A stretch of DNA of 64,000 bases from Collimonas sp. OK307 (GTDB taxonomy: Bacteria > Pseudomonadota > Gammaproteobacteria > Burkholderiales > Burkholderiaceae_D), in the NCBI RefSeq assembly GCF_900113705.1, contig NZ_FOQI01000004.1:1-64000 (forward strand), given 5' to 3'. The translations under genes and the position numbers were made by a program. The notes beneath the pieces were generated by a model. It made no database searches. It was not told where the DNA came from and saw only the letters and a program-made list of their open reading frames with translations. Of the stretch, positions 27,562-36,620 are shown piece after piece; within the stretch, counting starts at the first letter, position 1, and each line of letters opens with the position of its first letter.

Positions 27562-27590
27562 GTCGCAGTCAAACCTGTTGAGCCTGCGAC
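27562..27590 (-). promoter_or_regulatory. hairpin in the metK leader
   Basis: On the minus strand GTCGCAG (27584-27590) and CTGCGAC (27562-27568) form a 7-bp stem about 35 bp upstream of the metK start, with TCAA/TTGA able to pair inside the loop. A further GGTGACC-type element follows. It does not match a SAM riboswitch class that I recognise. The remaining 27591-27832 is A/T-rich promoter DNA shared with the divergent acyltransferase gene. Confidence 0.4.
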
Positions 27591-27832
27591 GCTTTAGCGA
27601 AATTTGTATTCCGCCTCGCAAGTTGTCTATTAACTCGGCGGATGATGCTAATTGCTACAATTACTATATATTATGATGATTCCGATGAATTCAATGATTC
27701 CGACCGGCAATCTATCTGCGTTCCAAAAGCGCTTTTCAACGCCGTCCGGTTTTCAGACTATTGTGCTATTTTACGCCTCTTGAAAAAATTCGGCAAAATC
27801 CAACCACTTTTGGCTCTTTTTGAGCTCTGCTA

Positions 27833-28696
27833 ATGCTTGTAACGCTATTTCGCCTGCTCTCGACCCTACCTTTATTTTTCCTACACGCAATAGGGACGCT
27901 GGGCGGCTGGCTGGTGTACCTGGCCTCCGGCGCCTATCGCAACAAATTAAAAGACAACCTGTTCCGGGCCGGTTACCAAACGGCTTTGCCGCAAGCCATC
28001 AGTGAATCCGGCAAGAGCATGTTCGAGCTGCCGTTTATCTGGTGCGCCGAGCCGCAGCGTGTGCTGCGTACCGCCACCATCGAAAACTGGGAACTGGCGC
28101 AGACAGCGCTGGACGCCAAAACCGGTGTGATTTTCCTGACTCCGCACCTCGGCTGCTTTGAAATCATAGCCCAGGCTATCGCCACCAAGACTCCTCTTAC
28201 CGCACTCTATCGGCCGCCCCGCAAGGCCGCCCTCAAACCATTGATCGAGGGTGCGCGCAGCCGCCATAACCTGCTGTTGGCGCCCGCTAACCTGGCAGGT
28301 GTCCGCACCCTGTTCAAGGCACTCAAGAAGGGCCAGGCAATCGGCTTGCTCCCGGATCAGGTGCCACAGAACGGCGAAGGCATATGGGTCGATTTTTTCG
28401 GGCGTCCGGCCTACACCATGACCTTGCCGGCCAAACTGCAACAAATGAGCGGCGCGCCGATTATCCTGTCGTACGCCGAACGCTTGCCGTACGGCCGCGG
28501 TTATGTGATCCGCTTCGTGCCATTCGATGAAACCCCTGGTCACACCACGGAACAACGCACGCTGGCCATCAACCTGGCCATGGAAAAGCTGATCGCTCGC
28601 TGCCCGGCGCAATATATCTGGAGCTACAACCGGTACAAGACACCGCCCGGAGTCGCTGCACCATCGGCGTCTGCAGCCCGGGAGTCGCAGGCATGA
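27833..28696 (+). CDS. lysophospholipid/lipid A acyltransferase, LpxL family
   Basis: 287 residues. An N-terminal membrane segment (about 3-32) anchors the protein, and the catalytic HxxxxE motif is HLGCFE at 105-110. LpxL-family enzymes add secondary acyl chains to lipid A at the inner membrane, cytoplasmic side. RPPRKAALKPL and LLPDQVPQNGEGIWVDFFG are further family landmarks. It overlaps the next, related gene by 4 bases (ATGA), so the two are translationally coupled. Which chain each adds is not evident. Confidence 0.88.
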   Translation: MLVTLFRLLSTLPLFFLHAIGTLGGWLVYLASGAYRNKLKDNLFRAGYQTALPQAISESGKSMFELPFIWCAEPQRVLRTATIENWELAQTALDAKTGVIFLTPHLGCFEIIAQAIATKTPLTALYRPPRKAALKPLIEGARSRHNLLLAPANLAGVRTLFKALKKGQAIGLLPDQVPQNGEGIWVDFFGRPAYTMTLPAKLQQMSGAPIILSYAERLPYGRGYVIRFVPFDETPGHTTEQRTLAINLAMEKLIARCPAQYIWSYNRYKTPPGVAAPSASAARESQA

Positions 28697-29601
28697 GGGC
28701 CTTGCTCGGTTTGTTGTGGCTGGCGCATTTTTTACCGCTGTGGATCCTGGGCCCGGTAGGCGAAGCCTTGGGCTCATTGCTGTTTATCATCATGAAACCA
28801 CGGCGGCATATCACGCTGACCAATCTGCGGCTTTGCTTTCCTGACATGCCGGAAGCTGAACGCGTGGTGTTGGCGCGTCGCCACTTCCAGGCTTACTCGC
28901 GCAGCGTGCTGGAGCGCAGTGTGTTGTGGTGGGCGTCGGAAAACCGTTTGCGGCGCCTGATCAAGATTGAATCGGATCTGCCGCTCGACACCTTGCAGGC
29001 CGGCCCGACCATTCTGTTGTGCCCGCATTTCGTTTGCCTGGAAATTCCCGGTATTGCCTTGGTGCTGAATTCTTCGACATCGATTTGCACTATCTATACA
29101 CGCCAGCAAGATGGCGTGATCGATGCTGCGCTGTTGAAGGGGCGTTCGCGTTTTCGCCCGGTCAAACTGTTTACCCGCGAGCAGGGCGTCAAACCCATCA
29201 TCCGGGCAATGCGCGAAGGGTTTCCCTTTATCATGTTGCCGGATATGGACTTCGGCATGAAGGACGCCGAATTCGTACCGTTTTTTGGCGTCCAGGCGGC
29301 GACTCTCACCGCCACCGCGCGGATTGCGGCTGCTACCAAAGCCAGGGTGGTGCCGATGATCGCGACCTTTTTGCCCGGTTACAAAGGCTGGAAGGTCACC
29401 TTTTATCCGGCCTGGGAAAATTATCCGGGCGACGATATCACAGAGGCAACCCGCCGCATGAACGCCTTTATCGAAGACCGCATCCTGGAAGCGCCTGCCG
29501 AATATTTTTGGGCGCACAAGCGCTTCAAGACGCGGCCGCCCGGGCAAGCCGATGTTTATTCACCACCCGCGCCAGATCATGCCGACAGCGCTGCGCAGTA
29601 G
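28693..29601 (+). CDS. second lipid A acyltransferase, LpxL/HtrB family
   Basis: 302 residues, divergent from the first copy but of the same family: membrane segment at about 5-34, HITLTNLRLCFP typical of LpxL near residue 40, and the catalytic HFVCLE at 112-117. LLPDMDFG in place of LLPDQ-type residues sits in the second conserved block (FIMLPDMDFGMKDAEFVPFFG). Tandem LpxL genes of this type precede dapF in related bacteria, and one likely adds laurate/myristate to lipid A first and the other second. The tail of ~20 residues is Pro/Ala-rich. Confidence 0.88.
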   Translation: MRALLGLLWLAHFLPLWILGPVGEALGSLLFIIMKPRRHITLTNLRLCFPDMPEAERVVLARRHFQAYSRSVLERSVLWWASENRLRRLIKIESDLPLDTLQAGPTILLCPHFVCLEIPGIALVLNSSTSICTIYTRQQDGVIDAALLKGRSRFRPVKLFTREQGVKPIIRAMREGFPFIMLPDMDFGMKDAEFVPFFGVQAATLTATARIAAATKARVVPMIATFLPGYKGWKVTFYPAWENYPGDDITEATRRMNAFIEDRILEAPAEYFWAHKRFKTRPPGQADVYSPPAPDHADSAAQ

Positions 29602-29625
29602 CACCATTTCCAGCATAATGTTCTT

Positions 29626-30480
29626 ATGAAACTCAAATTTACAAAAATGCACGGCGCTGGTAATGATTTCGTCGTGATTGACGCGATTCACCAGCATGTC
29701 GATTTCACTGCGGCGCAATGGCAGCAACTGGGCGACCGCCGCTTTGGCGTGGGCGCAGATCAAATGCTTGTGGTTGAAAAATCGCAGGCGGACGGCGTCG
29801 ATTTTCGCTATCGGATTTACAACGCCGACGGCGGCGAAGTCGAACAATGCGGCAACGGCGCCCGCGCCTTCGTCAAATTCGTAACCGACAAGGGCCTGAC
29901 CGGCAAGCGCACGATCAGGGTGGAAACCATGTCCGGCATCATTGAACCGACACTGGAAAACGACGGCCGCATTACTGTCGATATGGGCGCACCGATCCTG
30001 GCGCCCGTCGCGGTGCCGTTTGATGCCAGTAATCTGAGCAGCCAGGCGATGGGCGAGGATGTGCTCTGGCCGCTGGACATCCAGGGCAAACAAATCTGGA
30101 TATCAGTGGTTTCGATGGGCAATCCGCACGCGGTGCAGGTGGTTGAAGACAGCGAAGCAGCACCGGTGTTGATCGACGGTCCGTTGATAGAACATCATCC
30201 CCGGTTTCCAAGACGGGTGAATGCCGGCTTCATGCAAGTAATTGATCGCCACCATATCAAGTTGCGTGTATTCGAGCGTGGCGCGGGCGAAACGCTGGCT
30301 TGCGGCACCGGTGCTTGTGCCGCAGTGGTGGCAGGTATTCGTCGCGGCTTGCTGGACACCCCGGTGAAGGTGCAAACCCACGGCGGTGAACTGTCGATTG
30401 CCTGGGCCGGGAGCGACCAGCCGGTATTGATGACTGGTCCGGCAGTGTCGGTATTCGAGGGCGAAATAGAAATTAGCTGA
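29626..30480 (+). CDS. dapF: diaminopimelate epimerase
   Basis: 284 residues. Interconverts LL- and meso-diaminopimelate for lysine and peptidoglycan. The two catalytic cysteines are visible: [14 protein letters not shown] (Cys75) and [14 protein letters not shown] in the C-terminal half. The N-terminus [19 protein letters not shown] is the standard start. It follows the acyltransferases by 24 bp and may share their transcript. Confidence 0.97.
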   Translation: MKLKFTKMHGAGNDFVVIDAIHQHVDFTAAQWQQLGDRRFGVGADQMLVVEKSQADGVDFRYRIYNADGGEVEQCGNGARAFVKFVTDKGLTGKRTIRVETMSGIIEPTLENDGRITVDMGAPILAPVAVPFDASNLSSQAMGEDVLWPLDIQGKQIWISVVSMGNPHAVQVVEDSEAAPVLIDGPLIEHHPRFPRRVNAGFMQVIDRHHIKLRVFERGAGETLACGTGACAAVVAGIRRGLLDTPVKVQTHGGELSIAWAGSDQPVLMTGPAVSVFEGEIEIS

Positions 30481-30513
30481 CGCGCTAAAGCAAAGCGGCA
30501 TCAGCTGATTTGG

Positions 30514-32118
30514 TCAATCCACCTCAGTTTCCGGCGCCGCTGCCGGCACCGCGGTTTTGAAGCGGTAAAGGCGTTGCCGGTAATTTCCTTCCGGCCCGTC
30601 CGGGCCGCAATCCACATCTTCGAACAAACGTGCGATCCGGCTCAATGCCTGACGCTCGTCGCCAGTCTGGATCTGGATCAGACGCCGCTTGCTGCGCGCG
30701 TACTGGGTGCGGATATCGACTACCAGGCAGTGCCCGCAGTCGGCCAGGTTCAAATCCAGCAACAGCGCTTCCGGCCGGCTCAATCCGAATAAGGTCGCCA
30801 ACTCGATCCGTGCCGCCAGAAACGGATGCGCCGTGATTTGTTCACGCGTCAATTGCTGCCGGGCGACCTCGGCCCACGGCGCCGGCTGCGCGCTATCGGC
30901 AATTTTTGCCAACAATCCCGCCGCTTCACTACTGCCCTGAGCCGCGGCCTTTTGCAGCCAATACACCGCACGCACGTCGTTAGCCAGTTTCTCGCGCCGG
31001 GTGCGCCAGGCACTCAGGCCGCATTCCAGTTGCGCCGCGCAATGGCCCATTTCGGCTGCATGCTCCAGATGGCGCTGCATATCCACCAGATTGCGCTGGG
31101 AAAACTCGGATTTCAGATAAATCCGCGACAACGCGTACCAGGCATCAGCCAAACCGGCCTCGCCTGCCAGCGTCAGCCAGCGAATGGCCTTTTTGTAGTT
31201 AGCCGAACCGCTCCCCACCAGCAAGCGCTCGCCTTCGCTGTTCATGCGGGCATGCCACAGCCCCAGCGCCAGCTGGGCGGCTTTGTCATCGCCATACGCT
31301 GCCAGTTCAAGAAACTGCTGCACTTCGGCAGCATCGACGGTATCGCTGGTCTGCAACACTTGGGCACACCGCACCAGCAAAGACAGGTTTTCTTCGCCCA
31401 GCTGCCGCTCCAGGGTTTCCGACGGCACATTCAATTGCGCCAGGATATCGACATACTGTTCTGAAAGCGCCCTGGCCAGCGGCAACGCCCGCTCCAGGAA
31501 AACCGGCCAATCGGCATTTTCCCAGGCCAGCTGCGCCAGCGATTGCTGAGCCTGCGTCACGCCGGCATCTGCGGCACGCGCAGTCCATTTCAAGGTTGCG
31601 TCTTGTTCAGGTTTGGAAGCTGGCTGGGTCCCGGACAATGGCGGGTTTGACATGACCGCGCGACCGGACGCCTGGGCCGGCACGCTGTCGGCATGCTGGG
31701 CCAATAGCCATTGGGCTTCGGCGATGCCGGCATTGGCAGCGGTCTCCAGCACTTTGATAACTTTGCCGCGCAGTCCGTGCAACGCATTCGGATCGCTGCC
31801 TTCGCGGTGCAGTACCAGTTGCGCCAACACCAGACCGGCCTGCATCTGGCCCGCGTCAAAAGCACGTTCATACCAAACGCACAATGCCAGCGGGTCGCTG
31901 GCCGCCTGCGCCACCTCAAGCGGGATATGGCTGCCAATCAACATCCAGGCTTCGGATTCTTGTTGTTGCGCGGCCCGCTCCAGCCAATGCAGCGCTGTCG
32001 ACAAACTTTGCGGCAAGCCGTTACCGCCGAATAAATAGCGCTTGCCTAGGGCTAGCTGGGCAGCCGCCTGCCCGGCGCGTGCTGCGCGAATAATCGCTAA
32101 GTCTTCACGTTTAGCCAT
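30514..32118 (-). CDS. Sel1-repeat (TPR-like) protein of unknown function
   Basis: 534 residues, no signal peptide, probably cytoplasmic. Helical repeats of the Sel1 type recur: AAAQLALGKRYLFGGNGLPQS near residue 20, GITEAQWLLAQ-like units, AAQLALGLWHA, GLADAWYALSRIYLKSEF, and AVYWLQKAAAQGSSEAAGLLAK. The last ~110 residues (from about AARIELATLFGLSRPEALLLD) form a separate C-terminal region with paired cysteines (DCGHCLVVDI) that I do not recognise. Sel1 proteins mediate protein-protein contacts. It converges with dapF and is divergent from the porin across a long gap. Confidence 0.75.
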   Translation of the reverse strand: MAKREDLAIIRAARAGQAAAQLALGKRYLFGGNGLPQSLSTALHWLERAAQQQESEAWMLIGSHIPLEVAQAASDPLALCVWYERAFDAGQMQAGLVLAQLVLHREGSDPNALHGLRGKVIKVLETAANAGIAEAQWLLAQHADSVPAQASGRAVMSNPPLSGTQPASKPEQDATLKWTARAADAGVTQAQQSLAQLAWENADWPVFLERALPLARALSEQYVDILAQLNVPSETLERQLGEENLSLLVRCAQVLQTSDTVDAAEVQQFLELAAYGDDKAAQLALGLWHARMNSEGERLLVGSGSANYKKAIRWLTLAGEAGLADAWYALSRIYLKSEFSQRNLVDMQRHLEHAAEMGHCAAQLECGLSAWRTRREKLANDVRAVYWLQKAAAQGSSEAAGLLAKIADSAQPAPWAEVARQQLTREQITAHPFLAARIELATLFGLSRPEALLLDLNLADCGHCLVVDIRTQYARSKRRLIQIQTGDERQALSRIARLFEDVDCGPDGPEGNYRQRLYRFKTAVPAAAPETEVD

Positions 32119-32334
32119 AAGTACTCATTACCAAAACGTAAATTATGCTCGATAAATGGATGGAATTTTATTTTTGCTTGATTTTTACGATATGTGGATC
32201 TTTTACGCAACATCAACTCCCAGCCGACAAAAAATTTTTGCGGTGGCAGCATTGTCCGGCACCGCTCTTGGACAATAACGAAGAAATCATGCAACATCGC
32301 CCAAATATCATCAAAATCTTCTAATTTCGCCAAA

Positions 32335-32363
32335 TTGACGTTACTCGACTTTTAAAATATGAG
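32335..32363 (+). promoter_or_regulatory. candidate promoter in the porin upstream region
   Basis: TTGACG (32335-32340) and TATGAG (32358-32363) are 17 bp apart on the plus strand. It lies about 400 bp before the porin start, so it would give a long leader; a promoter nearer the gene may exist but I see none that is convincing. Confidence 0.35.
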
Positions 32364-32490
32364 GCTCTCGATTCAGGTAACAGCTATTCGGCCGGCTGGA
32401 TCGTCTGTACGGCAACGCATATTCTGTTTTTGCAATAGCCTTGGAGCGCTAAATACGAACCAGAACTCTTCACTAGCCTTCGCAAAAAGC

Positions 32491-32531
32491 CTAATATTAG
32501 TTACGCAACAGGTGCAATTGCCAAATTGCAC
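32491..32531. promoter_or_regulatory. operator-like palindromes upstream of the porin
   Basis: CTAATATTAG (32491-32500) is a perfect 10-bp palindrome, and GTGCAATT-GCCA-AATTGCAC (32512-32531) is a perfect 8-bp inverted repeat. Another inverted repeat, ATTGTCC/GGACAAT, is at 32251-32276. The 640-bp gap 32119-32760 has no supported gene and is A/T-rich; these sites suggest regulator binding upstream of the porin. Confidence 0.45.
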
Positions 32532-32760
32532 ACGACGCAATATCCCTGTTTGCGCAAATCCGGGCCGCTGCAAGCACAGCTAAAGCCCTTCCATGCTTGT
32601 CACAAAAATACAACACAATTAACAATCTTCTTCAATTTCGACCAATTTATAGCGTCACAGGAAACCAAACCGCAGGCATTGCCAGCGAGACCCCTTAATG
32701 TTCATCCATCCGGCAAGATGTACGGATCCTTAAGACAGTTTTCTAAATAAAGGACGTCAA

Positions 32761-33942
32761 ATGAAGAAATCACTAATCGCACTGGCCGTACTCGGCGCAA
32801 TCGCAGGTGCAGCACAAGCTCAAAGCTCCGTAACCATCTACGGTATCGTTGATACTGGCGTCGTTTACACAAGCAAAGCTCTGACATCCACTGGCGGCAC
32901 TGGCAGCAAATTCAGCATTAACTCCGGCGTTATCCAAGGTTCGCGTCTGGGTTTCAAAGGCGTTGAAGATCTGGGCGGCGGTCTGAAGGCTCTGTTCCAA
33001 TTGGAAGCTGGCTTCAACAACGACACCGGCGCATTGAACGGCCAAGACAAGGGCACTACTAACCTGTTCCGTCGTAAATCGGTAGTCGGTCTGGGCGGCA
33101 ACTTCGGTTCCGTTCTGCTGGGTCGTCAAACTGACATCCTGGACGACGTCAGCCAATGGACTTCGGTTCAAGATTTCGGTGGCGTAACTGGTTCCGTCGG
33201 TCACAACTTCAACCGTTTGGAAGGTACACGTACCAACAATTCCATCCGTTACAACACACCAGATCTGTCCGGCTTCACAGCTAGCGCAATCTACGGTTTC
33301 GGCGAAGCAGCTGGCCAAACTTCGAACGGTCAATCGTTCGGTCTGGGCGGTCAGTACGCTAACGGCCCACTGGGTCTGTTCGCTGCTTACTACCAATCGA
33401 AACTGGGCACTCCTGGCGGCACTAACGCCAGCGACACTTCGATCCTGGGCAACACATCGTTCGCTGGTCACGGCAACGCTGGCGACACAGCTCTGAAAAC
33501 ATTCAGCCTGGGCGCTAGCTACCAAGCTGGTCCAGCACGTCTGTATGGTAACTGGTCGCGTACTAAGCAACCTCTGGCATACACATCGACTCTGGGCGTT
33601 ACCGGCAACCTGCAACCAGGCAGCTTCACAGTTGGCAGCTTCAACAACACCAAGGCTGACATCTTCGAACTGGGCGTGAACTACGCTGTTACTGCTCCTC
33701 TGCACCTGTTGGCTAGCGTTCAATACAACAAGCTGACATTTGCTGATGCAGGCTCCGACAAGGGCAAGCTGACCCAATTCAACCTGGGTACTGACTACTT
33801 CCTGTCGAAGCGTACTGACCTGTACGCATTCGTGTCAAACCTGCGCGCTAAGGATGCTGTCAATCCAGGCGTATTCGGCGACAGCCTCGGCAACACTGGC
33901 AACCAAACAGCTGTTGCTGTTGGTATCCGCCACAAGTTCTAA
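32761..33942 (+). CDS. outer membrane porin (OmpC-like, Burkholderiales type)
   Basis: 393 residues. Signal peptide MKKSLIALAVLGAIAGAAQA, mature protein begins QSSVTIYGIVDTGV, the hallmark of 16-stranded betaproteobacterial trimeric porins; it ends with a C-terminal Phe (GIRHKF), the outer-membrane insertion signal. Codon use is strongly biased to a small set (CTG, GCT, ACA, TCG, AAC), unlike its neighbours, which fits very high expression. The start has AAAGGA 8 bases upstream. A strong terminator follows. Confidence 0.95.
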   Translation: MKKSLIALAVLGAIAGAAQAQSSVTIYGIVDTGVVYTSKALTSTGGTGSKFSINSGVIQGSRLGFKGVEDLGGGLKALFQLEAGFNNDTGALNGQDKGTTNLFRRKSVVGLGGNFGSVLLGRQTDILDDVSQWTSVQDFGGVTGSVGHNFNRLEGTRTNNSIRYNTPDLSGFTASAIYGFGEAAGQTSNGQSFGLGGQYANGPLGLFAAYYQSKLGTPGGTNASDTSILGNTSFAGHGNAGDTALKTFSLGASYQAGPARLYGNWSRTKQPLAYTSTLGVTGNLQPGSFTVGSFNNTKADIFELGVNYAVTAPLHLLASVQYNKLTFADAGSDKGKLTQFNLGTDYFLSKRTDLYAFVSNLRAKDAVNPGVFGDSLGNTGNQTAVAVGIRHKF

Positions 33943-33998
33943 TTTAAGCTGACCGAACCCGCAGCAGCAAGCGGGTAAGGTTGCTTGATTAGAGATGT

Positions 33999-34036
33999 AA
34001 AAGGCCCACATGGCTTGCCATGTGGGCCTTTTTTAT
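33999..34036 (+). terminator. intrinsic terminator of the porin gene
   Basis: AAAGGCCCACATGG-CTTG-CCATGTGGGCCTTTTTTATT, a perfect 14-bp stem with a tetraloop and T-run, 57 bp past the porin stop. Confidence 0.93.
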
Positions 34037-34126
34037 TGCCTGACGATTAGCGTAAGACTCCAAAGTTGTCACGCACCGGCATAGCGGTGTACTCTTGATC
34101 ATTCCCTTTCTTCATCACCGACATAC

Positions 34127-34801
34127 ATGACCCTCCAACTTGATCCCGATGCTATCGCCCAATATCTGATCGATTCCCCGCATTTTTTCGAAGAACACGC
34201 TGAACTGCTGGCCAAGATTCGCCTCACCAGCCCCCTGTTAGGGCGGGCCGTGTCGCTACAAGAGCGGCAAATGGAAATACTCCGCGAAAAAATCAAACTG
34301 CAGGATTTGCGCCTGGCCGACATGGTGCGCAACGCCCAGGAAAATGATGCGAGCGCGCATAAACTGTACAGCTGGACCCGCAGCCTGCTGCTGGCCCGCA
34401 ACGACGTCGACCTGCCGCACACGCTGGTCGACGGCCTGCGCACCGGTTTTGCAGTACCTCAGGCTACCTTGCGGCTGTGGGGCGTCGCCGAGGAGTATTC
34501 ACACACCTGGTTTGCAGCCGCGGCTTCCGAGGATGCCAAGATTTTCGCCAGTGGCTTGAGCCTGCCGTTTTGCGGCAGCAACAATGATTTCGAAGCAGCC
34601 TCCTGGCTGGAGCAGGATGTCCAGTCCGTCGCCATACTGCCCTTACGTAACACCAGCAGCAGCGCCACCGCCTCGGCAACCTTCGGCCTGCTGGTGCTGG
34701 GCTCGCCTGATCCGCAACGCTTTAGCGCCGACATGGCAACCGATTTCCTGGTGCAGATTGGCGAGACCGCAAGTGCTGCGCTGGCCTGCCTGCTCGATTA
34801 A
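34127..34801 (+). CDS. DUF484 (GAF-like) protein
   Basis: 224 residues. The N-terminal motif IAQYLIDSPHFFEEHAELLAK followed by a coiled-coil-like segment and a C-terminal GAF-like domain is the DUF484 layout. DUF484 genes are found directly before xerC in many proteobacteria, as here; the function is not established. The start codon lies next to a weak ribosome binding region. Confidence 0.88.
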   Translation: MTLQLDPDAIAQYLIDSPHFFEEHAELLAKIRLTSPLLGRAVSLQERQMEILREKIKLQDLRLADMVRNAQENDASAHKLYSWTRSLLLARNDVDLPHTLVDGLRTGFAVPQATLRLWGVAEEYSHTWFAAAASEDAKIFASGLSLPFCGSNNDFEAASWLEQDVQSVAILPLRNTSSSATASATFGLLVLGSPDPQRFSADMATDFLVQIGETASAALACLLD

Positions 34802-34828
34802 CCCGTTTACCCTTTATCCCCGGCCATC

Positions 34829-35812
34829 GTGAGCGGCGACACCAACCAGACCTACCTCAGCCGCTATCTGGATAGCCTGGCAGGACAGCGCCAGCTATCA
34901 GCACATACGATCAGCAACTATGCCCGCGACTTGAAGGAACTGGCAAGCTTCACGCAGGCACTCGGCGACGGCTGGGAGTTCGCCGCCGTCACGCACTTTC
35001 ACATCCGTAAATTTGCCGCGCAACTGCACTCGCGCGGATTGAATCCAAGTTCGATTGCGCGCAAGTTGTCAGCCTGGCGCGGCTTTTTCGAATGGCTGGC
35101 AGAGCAGACCACGCTCGCCAGCAATCCGGTCGAAGGCGTAAAAGCGCCAAAGCGCGCCAAGCCGCTACCGAAAGCCATGGCCCCCGACGATGCGATTCAT
35201 CTGGTGGCCAGTGGCAATCCATTGGCCGATGCCGGCTCCAGCATGGCGTTATGCAATCACGCGATGTTTGAACTGCTGTATTCCAGTGGGCTACGCGTCT
35301 CGGAACTGGCAGGGCTGGACCTGCGCTATTGCAAGCAAGCAGGCTATGAATCGTCGGGCTGGATCGACCTTGACGCGGCCGAAGTGACCGTCACCGGTAA
35401 AGGCGGCAAGAAACGTAGCGTGCCAGTGGGCAAACCGGCAATACAAGCGATTGCGGCCTGGCTGCCGCTACGCCAGGCGCTGCTCAAAAATGATCAAGAT
35501 GATAAGGACGGGCATGCCGCAGCTCTGTTCCTGACCGAACGCGGTACCCGTGTATCGCCGCGCGTGATTCAATTGCGCCTGAAACATCATGCGCAATCGC
35601 TCGGCATCGCCAGCAACGTCCATCCCCATGTGCTGCGCCATTCATTCGCCTCGCACATGCTGCAGGGCTCAGGCGATCTGCGCGCAGTACAAGAGTTGCT
35701 GGGACATGCATCGATCGCCGCTACCCAGATATACACCTCGCTCGACTTCCAGCGCCTGGCGCAGGTTTATGATGCGGCCCACCCGCGCGCAAAAAAAATC
35801 TCGGATACATAA
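34829..35812 (+). CDS. xerC: site-specific tyrosine recombinase XerC
   Basis: 327 residues. Resolves chromosome dimers at dif together with XerD. The N-terminal SAM-like core-binding domain is followed by the catalytic domain: Arg in SSGLRVSELAG, Lys in GKGGKKRSVPVG, HxxR in HPHVLRHSFASH, His in LGHASIAATQIYT with the Tyr nucleophile. The start is GTG at 34829, 27 bp after the DUF484 stop; the ATG-initiated alternatives would cut the core domain. xerD is not in the window. Confidence 0.94.
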   Translation: MSGDTNQTYLSRYLDSLAGQRQLSAHTISNYARDLKELASFTQALGDGWEFAAVTHFHIRKFAAQLHSRGLNPSSIARKLSAWRGFFEWLAEQTTLASNPVEGVKAPKRAKPLPKAMAPDDAIHLVASGNPLADAGSSMALCNHAMFELLYSSGLRVSELAGLDLRYCKQAGYESSGWIDLDAAEVTVTGKGGKKRSVPVGKPAIQAIAAWLPLRQALLKNDQDDKDGHAAALFLTERGTRVSPRVIQLRLKHHAQSLGIASNVHPHVLRHSFASHMLQGSGDLRAVQELLGHASIAATQIYTSLDFQRLAQVYDAAHPRAKKISDT

Positions 35813-35881
35813 GCCCAGATGCATGAGCAGCAAGCTGCAACCTCTTGGGCTGGACGCTGCGATCCACATACCACATCAAAT

Positions 35882-35898
35882 ATGCAACTGAATTGCAT
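35882..35898. promoter_or_regulatory. palindromic operator upstream of the Fur/Zur-type gene
   Basis: ATGCAACTGAATTGCAT is an inverted repeat (TGCAA / TTGCA, 5-bp spacer) 39 bp before the regulator start. CATAAT at 35905-35910 could be the -10, placing the site in the promoter. Fur-family regulators commonly repress their own operon, so this is a good candidate binding site; I cannot confirm the Zur consensus for this lineage. Confidence 0.5.
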
Positions 35899-35937
35899 TT
35901 CAGGCATAATTGAAATCTAACCTACCCATACTGCATT

Positions 35938-36534
35938 ATGAACCCAGGCCAAAAACTGAAATCTGCCGCTACCGCCGCAAGCGCCAAGGGCAACACCCAT
36001 CAGCATGCGGCGGCGTTGGCCGAAGCGCAGTTGCGCGAAGTTGCACTGCGCATCACTCCTGCACGCATCAAGGTCCTGGCGGCCCTGCTGGAGGCCCGTT
36101 GCGCTTTTTCACACCAGGACATGCAGGACCAGTTTACCGAGATGGACCGGGTAACCCTGTATCGCGCCCTCGATTGCCTGACCGACGCCGGCCTGGCGCA
36201 CAAGATTTCCGGTGACGATCGCGTGTTCCGCTATAGCGCCGGCGCCGAGCACGGCGATTCCAGCCCGCACGGCAGTGCGACGCATCAGGCCCAGCATCAG
36301 CACGGGCATTTCAAATGCACCCGCTGCGCCAAGGTATTTTGCCTGGACGGCAGCGGCGACGCCGGTTTCCTGGACAGCATCCTGGCGTTAGGCGACAGCC
36401 ACGCCGGCACCACTACACCGGCCAAGCTGCGCAAACAACTGCAACAAGCGTTACAAGACACACTGGGCAAGGGCTTTCAAGGTCATGAGATCGAACTGAC
36501 CATCAAGGGCTGGTGCGCCGATTGCGCGCACTAG
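35938..36534 (+). CDS. zur: Fur family regulator, probably Zur (zinc uptake)
   Basis: 198 residues. An N-terminal winged helix (TPARIKVLAALLEARCAFSH, RVTLYRALDCLTDAGL) is followed by a dimer domain with HFKCTRCAKVFCL and WCADC, the paired CxxC zinc-structural site of Fur proteins. A His-rich loop (SPHGSATHQAQHQHGHFK) precedes the first CxxC. Assignment to Zur rests on the downstream CobW GTPase and the ZnuD-like receptor, not on a diagnostic residue; ferric Fur is possible. It starts an operon continuing through cobW, dksA and likely the TonB receptor. Confidence 0.8.
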   Translation: MNPGQKLKSAATAASAKGNTHQHAAALAEAQLREVALRITPARIKVLAALLEARCAFSHQDMQDQFTEMDRVTLYRALDCLTDAGLAHKISGDDRVFRYSAGAEHGDSSPHGSATHQAQHQHGHFKCTRCAKVFCLDGSGDAGFLDSILALGDSHAGTTTPAKLRKQLQQALQDTLGKGFQGHEIELTIKGWCADCAH

Positions 36535-36620
36535 TCTGTTGCATTCATGACAGCAGTTTGCCGGGCTGAATTCCCACCCGGTTTTTATCGTTTTTAGTTT
36601 TCATTTTTCCGAATCTCACT

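Noticed and set aside
32359-32583. A 74-codon plus-strand frame upstream of the porin.
   Set aside because: No ribosome binding site, odd composition, and it crosses the palindromic operator-like elements.
32773-33777. A 334-codon open frame on the strand opposite the porin.
   Set aside because: It lies wholly inside the porin gene and arises because the porin uses a narrow codon set whose complements rarely give stops. The translation is Cys/Val/Ser-rich and looks like no protein family.
34829-35812. A phage or integron integrase.
   Set aside because: Sequence and the DUF484-xerC pairing fit the chromosomal dimer-resolution recombinase, with no att site or cargo nearby.
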